A model generated the notes under the pieces. It searched no databases and was not told the origin of the DNA. It saw only the letters and a list, made by a program, of their open reading frames with translations. A stretch of 14,770 nt of DNA. It comes from an uncultured Oscillospiraceae bacterium (GTDB lineage: Bacteria; Bacillota_A; Clostridia; Oscillospirales; Oscillospiraceae). The position numbers were made by a program, and so were the translations under genes. This document shows positions 1-5,923 of the stretch, in pieces. Location: positions 1-14,770 of the forward strand of contig CAJTTS010000081.1 in the NCBI GenBank assembly GCA_910579155.1. The letters are read 5' to 3'. Each line of letters opens with the position of its first letter. Positions within the stretch are counted from its first letter, which is position 1.

Positions 1-98
1 TGGAGCGTGTGCTCGTCGTGGGCCGCCGCCACTACCGCCGCTTTGGGCGGCAGGTTGTGAAGCCTGCCCTTCAGCTCCTGGAAGCCGCTGATAACCAT
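1..98 (-). CDS. Phosphate acyltransferase, probably phosphate butyryltransferase (N-terminus only)
   Basis: The first 32 codons are present; the gene runs off the left edge. The ATG at 98-96 follows an AAGGGG ribosome site. The N-terminus reads MVISGFQELKGRLHNLPPKA, then a VVAAAHDEHTL stretch. This is the pattern of the phosphate acetyl/butyryl-transferase family: a short helix, a 'PPK' turn, then a VAVAxAxDEHxLEA strand-helix. In butyrate-forming clostridia Ptb converts butyryl-CoA and phosphate to butyryl-phosphate and CoA in the cytoplasm. It could also be a phosphate acetyltransferase or the transferase half of a bifunctional enoyl-CoA hydratase fusion, because the catalytic region is outside the window. 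It is divergent from the tRNA locus and probably unrelated to it. Confidence 0.6.
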   Translation of the reverse strand, partial: MVISGFQELKGRLHNLPPKAAVVAAAHDEHTL

Positions 99-182
99 AA
101 TACAGCCCCTTTCCCTTTGTCGTTATGTATATTTTAACATCTTTCAGCAAAAAAGTATAGCGCAAAATTACCCGTTGACCTC

Positions 183-211
183 TTGACGAACAGGCGGTGT
201 TTGAGTATAAT
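183..211 (+). promoter_or_regulatory. Sigma-A-type promoter of the tRNA(-like) array
   Basis: TTGACG (183-188), a 17-bp spacer and TATAAT (206-211) give a near-consensus promoter. The predicted start near 218 lies just before the first tRNA-like fragment, so the whole 224-587 array should be one transcript ending at the 588-623 terminator. Confidence 0.75.
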
Positions 212-223
212 AATATCCGCTGT

Positions 224-276
224 GCTGCTGATGCGGTTTAGTCGGTAGAACCGCTGATTTGCAGCTGTCAGACCGG
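224..276 (+). pseudogene. Degenerate tRNA-like 5' portion (fragment A)
   Basis: This is a tRNA-like remnant directly after the predicted transcription start. GCTGCTG could be an acceptor 5' strand. It is followed by a good D-arm, GTTT-AGTCGGTA-GAAC (about 236-251). An anticodon-arm-like hairpin CTGA...TCAG follows, with a 10-nt loop instead of 7, so no anticodon can be assigned. There is no T-arm or CCA end. The resemblance rests mainly on the D-arm, which shares AGTCGGTAGA with the intact tRNA downstream. Confidence 0.35.
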
Positions 277-294
277 ATACAGACAATCAAATAC

Positions 295-349
295 GCTAGC
301 GTGGCTCAATGGCAGAGCACATCACTCGTAATGATGGGGTCGCTGGTTG
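295..349 (+). pseudogene. Truncated tRNA-Thr(CGT)-like 5' portion (repeat unit 1)
   Basis: It has acceptor 5' strand GCTAGCG, D-arm GCTC-AATGGCA-GAGC, and anticodon arm CATCA-CTCGTAA-TGATG with anticodon CGT. The variable region GGGTC and the start of a T-arm, GCTGG-TTG, follow, and then the match to a tRNA stops. There is no T-stem 3' strand, acceptor 3' strand or CCA. The anticodon stem differs from the intact copy at 512-587 (GCTGA/TCAGC) but remains fully paired. This suggests descent from a once functional tRNA-Thr gene broken in the T-loop. A small hairpin (348-363) and a spacer shared with unit 2 follow. Confidence 0.6.
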
Positions 350-402
350 TTTGTAAGGGGATATTTCTTCTTCGCCTTAGTCAACTCAATTAAATATGAT
401 AC

Positions 403-458
403 GCTGGTGTAGCTCAGTCGGTAGAGCAGCTGATTCGTAATCAGCAGGTCGCTGGTTG
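403..458 (+). pseudogene. Truncated tRNA-Thr(CGT) 5' portion (repeat unit 2)
   Basis: From the acceptor strand to the variable loop (403-450) it matches the intact tRNA-Thr at 512-559 with one visible change, GCTGGTG in place of GCTAGTG. It then switches to the GCTGGTTG T-arm start of unit 1 and loses tRNA character. The body is like the intact gene and the tail like unit 1, which looks like a recombinant or gene-converted copy. It cannot mature as a normal tRNA because the 3' acceptor strand and T-stem partner are missing. Confidence 0.65.
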
Positions 459-511
459 TCCGTAAGGGGACATTTTTCCTTCGCCTTAGTCAACTCAATT
501 AAATATGATAC

Positions 512-587
512 GCTAGTGTAGCTCAGTCGGTAGAGCAGCTGATTCGTAATCAGCAGGTCAGGTGTTCGAGTCACCCCACTAGCTCCA
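512..587 (+). tRNA. tRNA-Thr (anticodon CGT)
   Basis: A complete cloverleaf of 76 nt. The acceptor is GCTAGTG/CACTAGC with discriminator T and an encoded CCA. The D-arm is GCTC-AGTCGGTA-GAGC. The anticodon arm is GCTGA-TTCGTAA-TCAGC, anticodon CGT, reading ACG threonine codons. The T-arm is AGGTG-TTCGAGT-CACCC, with one A-C mismatch at its base. It is the last member of the array and is followed at once by an intrinsic terminator. Confidence 0.93.
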
Positions 588-623
588 AAACCCGCAGGAA
601 TTTTAAGATTTCTGCGGGTTTTT
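588..623 (+). terminator. Rho-independent terminator of the tRNA transcript
   Basis: Thirteen base pairs (588-600 with 609-621, one G-T) centred on CCCGCAG/CTGCGGG, an 8-nt loop, and a run of T at the 3' side. It begins at the base after CCA. Confidence 0.9.
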
Positions 624-650
624 GTAACTTTTTCTCTGAGTTAAATTCGC

Positions 651-679
651 TTGACACATAGGAACATGTGTACTATAAT
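651..679 (+). promoter_or_regulatory. Perfect sigma-A promoter of the mobile element with internal palindrome
   Basis: TTGACA (651-656), 17 bp, TATAAT (674-679). The spacer contains an inverted repeat ACACAT (654-659) / ATGTGT (666-671) separated by AGGAAC. It overlaps the -35 box and is well placed for a repressor. Transcription would start near 686 and read the leader and the sigma-like gene. Confidence 0.8.
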
Positions 680-685
680 AGGCAT

Positions 686-870
686 AGGCGAAAGCCGAAA
701 TCTGCAGCTTTCCGGTGAGGTTCACACCCTGTGTGACCTCAGGCTTTCATGGGCCGCCAAGGGCACCACGACTCCCCTATGACGAGTTGATTCCATGAGG
801 GCTTACAGTATTTGGCGCTGTGCCGGCAGCGCAGGTGTGTTCCTCTCCGCAGGAAGCGGAAGGGACAAGC
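686..870 (+). promoter_or_regulatory. Long structured 5' leader RNA, type not recognised
   Basis: About 185 nt separate the predicted start from the ATG at 871, and five or six helices can be drawn. They are GGC-GAAA-GCC with a GNRA loop (687-696); an 11-bp stem with one bulge (716-727/731-741); a long helix 741-752/793-804 using several G-T pairs; an enclosed stem CGACTC/GAGTTG (769-774/784-789); GCGCTG/CAGCGC (815-832); and TCCGC/GCGGA (846-860) just before the ribosome site. An alternative pairing GAAAGC/GCTTTC competes with the first hairpin. It matches no riboswitch class I can name. Confidence 0.5.
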
Positions 871-1257
871 ATGAACGACACAGTCGTTTTCTATAACGGT
901 GAGCAAGTATCAGTGCCAAAGGAGGTCGCGGAATTTCTGGAGCAGGATCGGAAGCGTGCGCAGGCCCAGGCCAGACAGGACAAAAGGCATCTGAGTAGAA
1001 GTGAGTTTGAAACGGTGCTGTCCAGCCATGTGTCAGCCGGGCGTCCGCTGGAGCAGTCTGTACTCTGGAACCTCCGTCTTGAAAATCTGCGGAAAGCCGT
1101 CGCGGAGTTGAGCGCTCAGGAGCAGGAGCTGATCTCTCTGCGCTATGACGGCGAGTTGTCCATGGAGGAGATCGGAAAGGTCTTTGGGATCTCCAAGATG
1201 GCGGTGTCAAAGCGGCTGAAAAAGCTTCACGAAAAGTTGAGGAGCTCTGTCACATGA
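871..1257 (+). CDS. Sigma-70 region 4-like helix-turn-helix protein of the mobile element
   Basis: A 128-residue cytoplasmic protein. The C-terminal ~60 residues (LSAQEQELISLRYDGELSME, then EIGKVFGISKMAVSKRLKKL) form the classic sigma region 4 helix-turn-helix. The N-terminal half is charged and has no sigma region 2, so it is not a full sigma factor. Proteins of this shape are common first genes in clostridial conjugative and mobilizable elements and are presumed regulators, possibly contacting RNA polymerase. The ATG at 871 is preferred over an in-frame GTG at 820 because GGAAGGGA lies just upstream of it; the GTG lies inside a leader hairpin. The stop codon is embedded in a terminator hairpin, which would separate this gene from the ATPase gene. 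Confidence 0.75.
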   Translation: MNDTVVFYNGEQVSVPKEVAEFLEQDRKRAQAQARQDKRHLSRSEFETVLSSHVSAGRPLEQSVLWNLRLENLRKAVAELSAQEQELISLRYDGELSMEEIGKVFGISKMAVSKRLKKLHEKLRSSVT

Positions 1258-1276
1258 CAGGGCTCCTTAACTTTTT
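1234..1276 (+). terminator. Rho-independent terminator overlapping the end of the sigma-like gene
   Basis: An 18-bp inverted repeat (1234-1251 with 1256-1273, only two G-T pairs) with a 4-nt loop ACAT, followed by TTTTTCATTTTT. The left arm is coding sequence and the loop touches the TGA stop. A ribosome ending translation would cover the left arm, so terminator strength may depend on translation of the upstream gene. Confidence 0.8.
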
Positions 1277-1353
1277 CATTTTTCTGGTTTACAAATTTCC
1301 TCTCAGTGTCCTTAAAAAGACAGAGGGGCAAATTTTGAACTGGAGGAATGAAA

Positions 1354-2427
1354 ATGGATAGACCCTTGACCTACATGGATGGCGAGACGCTGTTAAATAC
1401 GGTGCTGCCGCCTATCCGCTTTGTAATCTCCCAACTGCTCCCGCAGGGACTCCACGTCCTGGCGGGAGCACCGAAGGTGGGGAAGTCGTGGCTGTCCCTG
1501 TGGCTCTGCCTTCAGGTGGCGAAGGGTGAGCCAGCATGGGAATTCTCCACTACCCAGGGCGACGTACTCTACCTCTGTCTGGAGGACAGCTACAGCCGCA
1601 TCCAAAACCGTCTGCTGGATATCACGGACGACGCTCCGCCAAATCTGTTCTTCGCTACAATGTCGGAGAAGCTGCACAGTGGACTGGAGCAGCAGATCGA
1701 GCGCTTCCTGGCGGCACACCCTGACACAGTGCTTATCGTCATCGATACGCTCCAGCGTATCCGGGGCGGCGTCAACGACGCCAATCCCTATGCCAGCGAC
1801 TACCGTGACCTGGGTATCCTCAAGGAGCTGGCGGACAAGCACCGGATCGCCATTCTGCTGATTCACCACCTGCGGAAGATGAATGACGACGACCCCATGA
1901 ACATGATCTCCGGCACCACCGGAATCAGCGGCGCGACGGATACCAACTTTGTGCTCCGCAAGAGCAAGCGCAGCTCCAACTCCGCCACGCTCTACTGCAC
2001 AGGCCGGGACATTGAATACCGGGAGCTGTCGCTGGAGTTCGACAGCGCAGAGCACATCTGGAAGCTGACAGAGGACAATGTGGAGCAGCCGGCTCGTCCC
2101 CAGGATGAGCTGGTATTTTTTCTCTCTGAATTTCTGAATCAGCGGAAGTACTTTACGGGAACAGCGACGGAGCTGGCAGAGGCGCTGGACGAGTTCGCTG
2201 GTGAACCATACAAGCCCAACGTGCTGATGAAGAAACTGCTTCGCTGTCAGCAGGAACTGCTGGACCTGGGGATCACGCTCTCGACCCGCCGCACCCATGA
2301 CCGCAGAGAGCTGACTCTGTGCGTCAGCTGCGTCAGCAATGACGGCAAAAATGATACAAGCCCCGTGTCAGATTTGCCGTCACAGCCGTCGCAGCTGTCG
2401 CAGGAGAGACCAGCACCTCCAGAGTAG
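1354..2427 (+). CDS. RepA-like AAA ATPase (hexameric replicative-helicase type)
   Basis: A 357-residue P-loop ATPase of the AAA_25/RepA type seen in plasmids and mobilizable elements. Walker A is GAPKVGKS (about residues 38-45) and Walker B is LIVID (about 127-131). A LIHHLRK motif near residue 172 matches the sensor strand of RecA-like folds. The family is known for ATP-driven DNA unwinding at plasmid origins, so a role in replicating the excised circle is likely but inferred. The C-terminal third has weak winged-helix character, and its last ~30 residues are a Ser/Pro/Gln-rich tail. An ATG at 1348 sits only 1 nt after the GGAGG (1342-1346), while the ATG at 1354 is 7 nt away, so 1354 is the better start. 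No promoter is obvious in the 80 bp after the upstream terminator. Confidence 0.8.
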   Translation: MDRPLTYMDGETLLNTVLPPIRFVISQLLPQGLHVLAGAPKVGKSWLSLWLCLQVAKGEPAWEFSTTQGDVLYLCLEDSYSRIQNRLLDITDDAPPNLFFATMSEKLHSGLEQQIERFLAAHPDTVLIVIDTLQRIRGGVNDANPYASDYRDLGILKELADKHRIAILLIHHLRKMNDDDPMNMISGTTGISGATDTNFVLRKSKRSSNSATLYCTGRDIEYRELSLEFDSAEHIWKLTEDNVEQPARPQDELVFFLSEFLNQRKYFTGTATELAEALDEFAGEPYKPNVLMKKLLRCQQELLDLGITLSTRRTHDRRELTLCVSCVSNDGKNDTSPVSDLPSQPSQLSQERPAPPE

Positions 2428-2431
2428 GAAC

Positions 2432-2543
2432 GGGGACGGTGGGAGCGGAACACGCCCCTTGGGGCGTGGCAAGTTTCGCCTTTGTGGTACGGACTGGGGC
2501 ATTTGCCCCGCCCGTCCCCTTCGGCAGAGCGGGCTAAGCCCGC
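2432..2543 (+). other. Putative origin of transfer (oriT), hairpin-rich
   Basis: The gap between the ATPase gene and the mobilization genes holds four inverted repeats. GGGGACGG (2432-2439) pairs with CCGTCCCC (2512-2519), enclosing the rest. CACGCCCC-TT-GGGGCGTG lies at 2451-2468, GGGGC-ATTT-GCCCC at 2496-2509, and GCGGGCT-A-AGCCCGC at 2529-2543. The unpaired stretch 2469-2495 is a natural nick region. oriT sites lie next to mobC/relaxase genes and look like this, but the nick site itself is not identified. Confidence 0.5.
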
Positions 2544-2573
2544 ACCCCTATCAAACGAAAGGAGAATGGTACG

Positions 2574-2804
2574 ATGGAGTTTTTTGATCAGCACACACAG
2601 GAGCTGCTGGACTGTCTGCTCAGCATGGATCAGGACGCACCGATGGATGCTCAGGAGGTCGCCGTAGTCGATCAGCTGCTGGAACACATCGAAGTCAACG
2701 TCCGCACCATCTGCGACCTGATCCGATTCAAGTGTATGAAATCGGCTGGGATGGTGCAGTCCATGGACGAGTTCCTGGAGCTGTTTTATTCGGAGGAGGA
2801 GTGA
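2574..2804 (+). CDS. Small acidic protein of the mobilization region, function unknown
   Basis: A 76-residue protein, strongly acidic, predicted mostly helical and without membrane segments or cysteine motifs. The start ATG at 2574 follows AAAGGAG at 9-nt spacing. It ends 3 bp before the mobC start, and its last codons form that gene's ribosome site (GGAGGAGG), so the two are co-translated. I do not recognise the family. Position between a putative oriT and mobC suggests a relaxosome accessory or regulator, which is inference from context only. Confidence 0.6.
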   Translation: MEFFDQHTQELLDCLLSMDQDAPMDAQEVAVVDQLLEHIEVNVRTICDLIRFKCMKSAGMVQSMDEFLELFYSEEE

Positions 2805-2807
2805 CCG

Positions 2808-3116
2808 ATGGCAAAAAATCAGTTCATCAGGGCCAGAGTTGCGAACTGGGAAAAGTTCGTGATCTCGGAGAACGCCAGGAAAGCCCGGATGACCGAGAGT
2901 GAGTTTGTGCGCCGGGCGGTGTTGAACAAGGACGTGGTGGTTATTGACGGCGGGGCGGAGCTGCTGACGGAGCTGCGCCGTCAAGGCAACAACCTCAACC
3001 AGCTGACGGTACTGGCCCGGCAGCGACGGATTGAGCTGGTGGACTTCAAACCTTTCGTGGAGGTGTATCAGGACACATGGCGAGCGTTAAATTTGTTGCT
3101 GTCTCGCGGGGCTTAG
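2808..3116 (+). CDS. mobC: MobC-family relaxosome accessory protein
   Basis: A 102-residue protein with the layout of Gram-positive MobC proteins. An N-terminal ribbon-helix-helix region (about residues 6-40, with 'RKARMTESEFVRRAVL') is followed by the mobilization signature 'LLTELRRQGNNLNQLTVLAR' (about 53-72). Family members bind oriT and help the relaxase open the nick region. Translation is coupled to the upstream small gene (3 bp gap) and to the relaxase gene, whose start lies 40 bp inside this gene. The overlap is typical of mobC-relaxase pairs. Confidence 0.88.
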   Translation: MAKNQFIRARVANWEKFVISENARKARMTESEFVRRAVLNKDVVVIDGGAELLTELRRQGNNLNQLTVLARQRRIELVDFKPFVEVYQDTWRALNLLLSRGA

Positions 3117-4048
3117 GCGGCATTCTGGACTATGTGACCAACCGAGAGAAAACCACCGACTCTCTCATCACCGGTGTGAACTGTGTGGCGCAGTCGGCGC
3201 AGGATGAGTTCGAGGCGGTGAAAAAGCAGTTCCACAAGACAGATGGTCGAGGGTACTACCACATCGTCCAGTCCTTCTCCCCGGATGACCCGCTGGACTT
3301 TGAAACCGCCCATGAGATCGGCTTGAAGTTCGCGGAATACTTCCAGGGCTATCAGTGTATAGTGGCCACTCACATGAATACAGATCACATCCACAACCAC
3401 ATCATCATGAATTCAGTGAATTATGAGACGGGTAGGAAGTTTCATCAGAGTGCCAGAGAGATGCAGCAGGCCAAGGAGTTCTCCAACCGGTTGTGTCTGC
3501 AATACGGACTGTCCGTCACTGAGACAAAAGCTGACCCGCACCGCATCCCGGCGTGGAAAAAGAAGTTGCGCAGGGATATCAAGCAGGCAATGGAACTGTG
3601 CTATGACCGAGAACAGTTCATCCGCTGTATGGAGGCGTGGGGATACGGCGTGAAGTGGGAGGAGGGGCACAAGCACGTCACCTACACCACCCCGGAGAAT
3701 ATGCGCTGCCGGGACAGCAAGCTCTTTGACCAGACGCTCCTGCGGGAAAACATGGAGCACTACTTTGCGATGGGTGGTCGTGAGTATCTGGAGAGCCGCC
3801 GTGAGTGGAGCGCGCCCGGTGAGCCTGAGCCGACGCTGGACGACGCGGTCTGCGGCCTGGCCTCTATTTTCGAAGCGCTGGCAGTAGGCGACAATGACCG
3901 GTTCCATCTGGAGACGCTCCACCACAGCGAGGACGAGATCAAACTGATCCTCAGACGAGGCGGAAAAATCGACCGCACCGTTCAGTATGCGGTGGATGAC
4001 GAGGACGAAGAGTATGAACAGTACCATGGATTTTCCATGAGTATGTAG
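3077..4048 (+). CDS. MOBP-type relaxase / mobilization nuclease
   Basis: A 323-residue relaxase that nicks one strand at oriT and stays linked to the 5' end. The likely catalytic tyrosine is Y19 in 'GGILDYVTNREKT'. A further histidine lies in 'YYHIVQSF' (H62). The metal-binding histidine motif 'HMNTDHIHNH' holds H99, H104, H106 and H108. After the ~150-residue nuclease core there is an uncharacterised, mostly helical C-terminal region with an acidic end. It is shorter than relaxases that carry helicase or primase domains. The start overlaps mobC by 40 bp in another frame. No coupling protein or secretion genes are present, so transfer would depend on a co-resident conjugative element. Confidence 0.9.
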   Translation: MASVKFVAVSRGLGGILDYVTNREKTTDSLITGVNCVAQSAQDEFEAVKKQFHKTDGRGYYHIVQSFSPDDPLDFETAHEIGLKFAEYFQGYQCIVATHMNTDHIHNHIIMNSVNYETGRKFHQSAREMQQAKEFSNRLCLQYGLSVTETKADPHRIPAWKKKLRRDIKQAMELCYDREQFIRCMEAWGYGVKWEEGHKHVTYTTPENMRCRDSKLFDQTLLRENMEHYFAMGGREYLESRREWSAPGEPEPTLDDAVCGLASIFEALAVGDNDRFHLETLHHSEDEIKLILRRGGKIDRTVQYAVDDEDEEYEQYHGFSMSM

Positions 4049-4064
4049 AGAGGAGAATGACAAA

Positions 4065-4262
4065 ATGTTTTTATTTGAGAATGACTTCAGGGCCAGCACT
4101 AAGACGATTCGCGGTGTGCGGTATATCACCGTCAGCTTCTATGGCGGTGACAAGGACATCTTTCAAAAGGTGGGCGGCCTGATCAAAAGCGACTTTTCTA
4201 CCACTAAAATAGCCGAAATTACGAAGGAACCTTTGGTGGATGATGGTATAGCTATTGCGTAG
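4065..4262 (+). CDS. Small transposon-encoded protein, TnpW-like
   Basis: A 65-residue protein starting after AGGAGA with good spacing. Residues 11-44 ('STKTIRGVRYITVSFYGGDK', then a hydrophobic-amphipathic helix) resemble the TnpW family of small proteins in Tn4451-like clostridial elements, whose pattern is 'IGxxxYxVxSxF...KxxxLI'. The role of TnpW is unknown. It sits between the relaxase and the large serine recombinase, matching its usual neighbourhood. The C-terminal ~20 residues fit the family less well. The assignment is by pattern and context. Confidence 0.55.
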   Translation: MFLFENDFRASTKTIRGVRYITVSFYGGDKDIFQKVGGLIKSDFSTTKIAEITKEPLVDDGIAIA

Positions 4263-4300
4263 CGTTTCGGGTATTGTGTGTGGCAAAGGAGGCGAATTTT

Positions 4301-5923
4301 ATGGCAATGGAAACAGCGGCGATCTACTGCCGGCTCAGCCAGGACGACGGGAGTGTTGGGGAATCTGGGAGCATCCAGACGCAGAAGACTCTGCTCACCC
4401 AGTACTGCAAAGAACACCATATTAAAGTTGGTGACTGTTACTGTGATGACGGATGGAGCGGTACCAACTTTGACCGCCCGAATTTCAAGCGAATGATCGA
4501 CGATATTGAGTTGGGCAAGGTCAACATGGTTGTTGTGAAAGACCTCTCCCGGTTCGGGAGAGAATACGCCCAGATGGGGATGTACATCGAGCACTACTTT
4601 GAGGAGAAGGGGGTGCGGTTCATCTCGGTGGCAGAGAACATCGACTCAAAGAACGGAATTGACAACCTGGTACTGCCCTTCACCAATGTGATCAATTCTT
4701 TCTACGCTCGGCAGGCATCCAGTAAGACCAAAGCCGCTCACCAGGCTCGGGCCAAGTCTGGAATGTATTTGGGCAGCCACGCTCCCTTTGGGTATATGAA
4801 AGACCCAAACGACCGCCATCACCTCATCGTTGACCCGCCCGCCGCCGAGGTAGTGCGGGAGATTTTCCAGATGTTCGCTGATGGTGTAGGCTATGTGCGG
4901 ATGACCAAGATTTTACGGTCAAGGGGTGTGCTGAATCCCCAGGCATACTTCAATCAGAACAACCCAGACTACTACAAAAACAGCGACTACTGGCGCAAGC
5001 CTTACGACTGGCACGCCACCTCCATTCGGGTTATTCTGAATAACCCGGTCTATCTGGGCAAGGTAGTCTTCGGCCGCAGCAAGACTAAGGGCTTCTTTGA
5101 TAAACGCCGGGTGGAGACGCCGGAGGAGGAGTGGATCGTCACCGAGAACGCCCATGAGCCGTTGATCTCCCAGGAACTGTGGGATACCGTCCACCAGATG
5201 ATGAAGGCTAAGCGGCGAGAGAACTCCAGCGGCGAGGTGCAGTACTTTACAGGGCTGGTGAAATGCGCCGACTGCGGCTCCTCCCTGAATGTCAGCTACG
5301 ATAAGAAGCGGGGGCGGTACACCGGCTTCTCCTGCTGGGTGTATAAGAACTACGGTAAGGAGCGGTGTACCTCCCACGCCATCGGATGGAAGACGCTGAA
5401 CCAGCTGGTGCTGGAGGATATCCGCCGGAATGCTCAGGTGGCAAATCTGGCAGCGGAGGACTACATGAATATGCTGGTGTCTATGAAGACGGAGAAAAAG
5501 ACCCAGGAGATCAACCGCTGCAAGCGGGAACTGAAAAAGGTGGAGAAGCGCCTGGGCGAGTTGGAAAAGATACTGAACAAGCTCTACGAGGACGCCGCAC
5601 TGGAGCGGATCAGCGAGGAGCGGTATCAGTCCATGGCTACTGGCTATGAACGGGAGCAGACAGCCTTAATAGGCCAGCGTGAGGCCCTTTTGGCAGAGAT
5701 CACTCAAAGCGAGGAGGTCTACAAAAATGTGGAGCGTTTCCTGCCGCTCATCCGAAAGTACACGGACATTACAGAGCTGAACGCTCACATCCTCAATGAA
5801 TTGATTGAGAAAATCGTGGTACATGAGAAACAGATAGACGAGGATGGCATCAAAAGCCAGGAGGTAGATATTTACTACAAGTTTATCGGGTATATCAATA
5901 TGAGGGAACTGTTAGCAATGTGA
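4301..5923 (+). CDS. Large serine recombinase, TnpX/TndX type
   Basis: A 540-residue recombinase that excises and integrates the element. The N-terminal resolvase domain starts 'AAIYCRLSQDDG' with catalytic Ser13, and the 'KDLSRFGRE' motif (about 80-88) holds the active-site arginines. The 'Recombinase' domain spans about residues 160-310. A zinc ribbon has cysteines 322, 325, 345 and 356. A charged coiled coil runs about 390-460, followed by the C-terminal region typical of TnpX relatives. An ATG-like start upstream at 4274 is unlikely: AAAGGAGG (4285-4292) sits 8 nt before the ATG at 4301. Length and domain order are normal, with no frameshift, so the enzyme looks intact. It is the last gene of the element, so one end should lie shortly downstream. 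Confidence 0.92.
   Translation: MAMETAAIYCRLSQDDGSVGESGSIQTQKTLLTQYCKEHHIKVGDCYCDDGWSGTNFDRPNFKRMIDDIELGKVNMVVVKDLSRFGREYAQMGMYIEHYFEEKGVRFISVAENIDSKNGIDNLVLPFTNVINSFYARQASSKTKAAHQARAKSGMYLGSHAPFGYMKDPNDRHHLIVDPPAAEVVREIFQMFADGVGYVRMTKILRSRGVLNPQAYFNQNNPDYYKNSDYWRKPYDWHATSIRVILNNPVYLGKVVFGRSKTKGFFDKRRVETPEEEWIVTENAHEPLISQELWDTVHQMMKAKRRENSSGEVQYFTGLVKCADCGSSLNVSYDKKRGRYTGFSCWVYKNYGKERCTSHAIGWKTLNQLVLEDIRRNAQVANLAAEDYMNMLVSMKTEKKTQEINRCKRELKKVEKRLGELEKILNKLYEDAALERISEERYQSMATGYEREQTALIGQREALLAEITQSEEVYKNVERFLPLIRKYTDITELNAHILNELIEKIVVHEKQIDEDGIKSQEVDIYYKFIGYINMRELLAM

Larger units (their letters stand above)
295..511 (+). repeat. Two tandem ~108-bp units leading into the intact tRNA-Thr
   Basis: Unit starts at 295, 403 and 512 are 108 and 109 bp apart. 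Units 1 and 2 share the spacer that begins TTCGCCTTAGTCAACTCAAT and runs to the next unit, essentially without change (about 371-402 and 480-511). Each also carries a short hairpin followed by a T-rich stretch: TGTTT/GGATA at 348-363 and TGTCC/GGACA at 457-472. The spacer is better conserved than the tRNA halves of units 1 and 2. Confidence 0.8.

Noticed and set aside
386..574. A 62-codon minus-strand open frame across the tRNA repeats
   Set aside because: It lies on tRNA and tRNA-like sequence, is repetitive because the DNA is, and has no ribosome site; a common false gene call over tRNA arrays.
749..790. A 13-codon leader peptide frame in the mobile-element leader
   Set aside because: No ribosome site is visible before the ATG, and the frame lies inside predicted helices.
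820..870. GTG start at 820 for the sigma-like protein
   Set aside because: It sits in the GCGCTG/CAGCGC hairpin with no ribosome site; the ATG at 871 has a GGAAGGGA site and gives the domain-consistent protein.
1393..2298. A 301-codon minus-strand open frame opposite the RepA-like gene
   Set aside because: The plus strand has Walker motifs and a ribosome site; the minus frame has neither.
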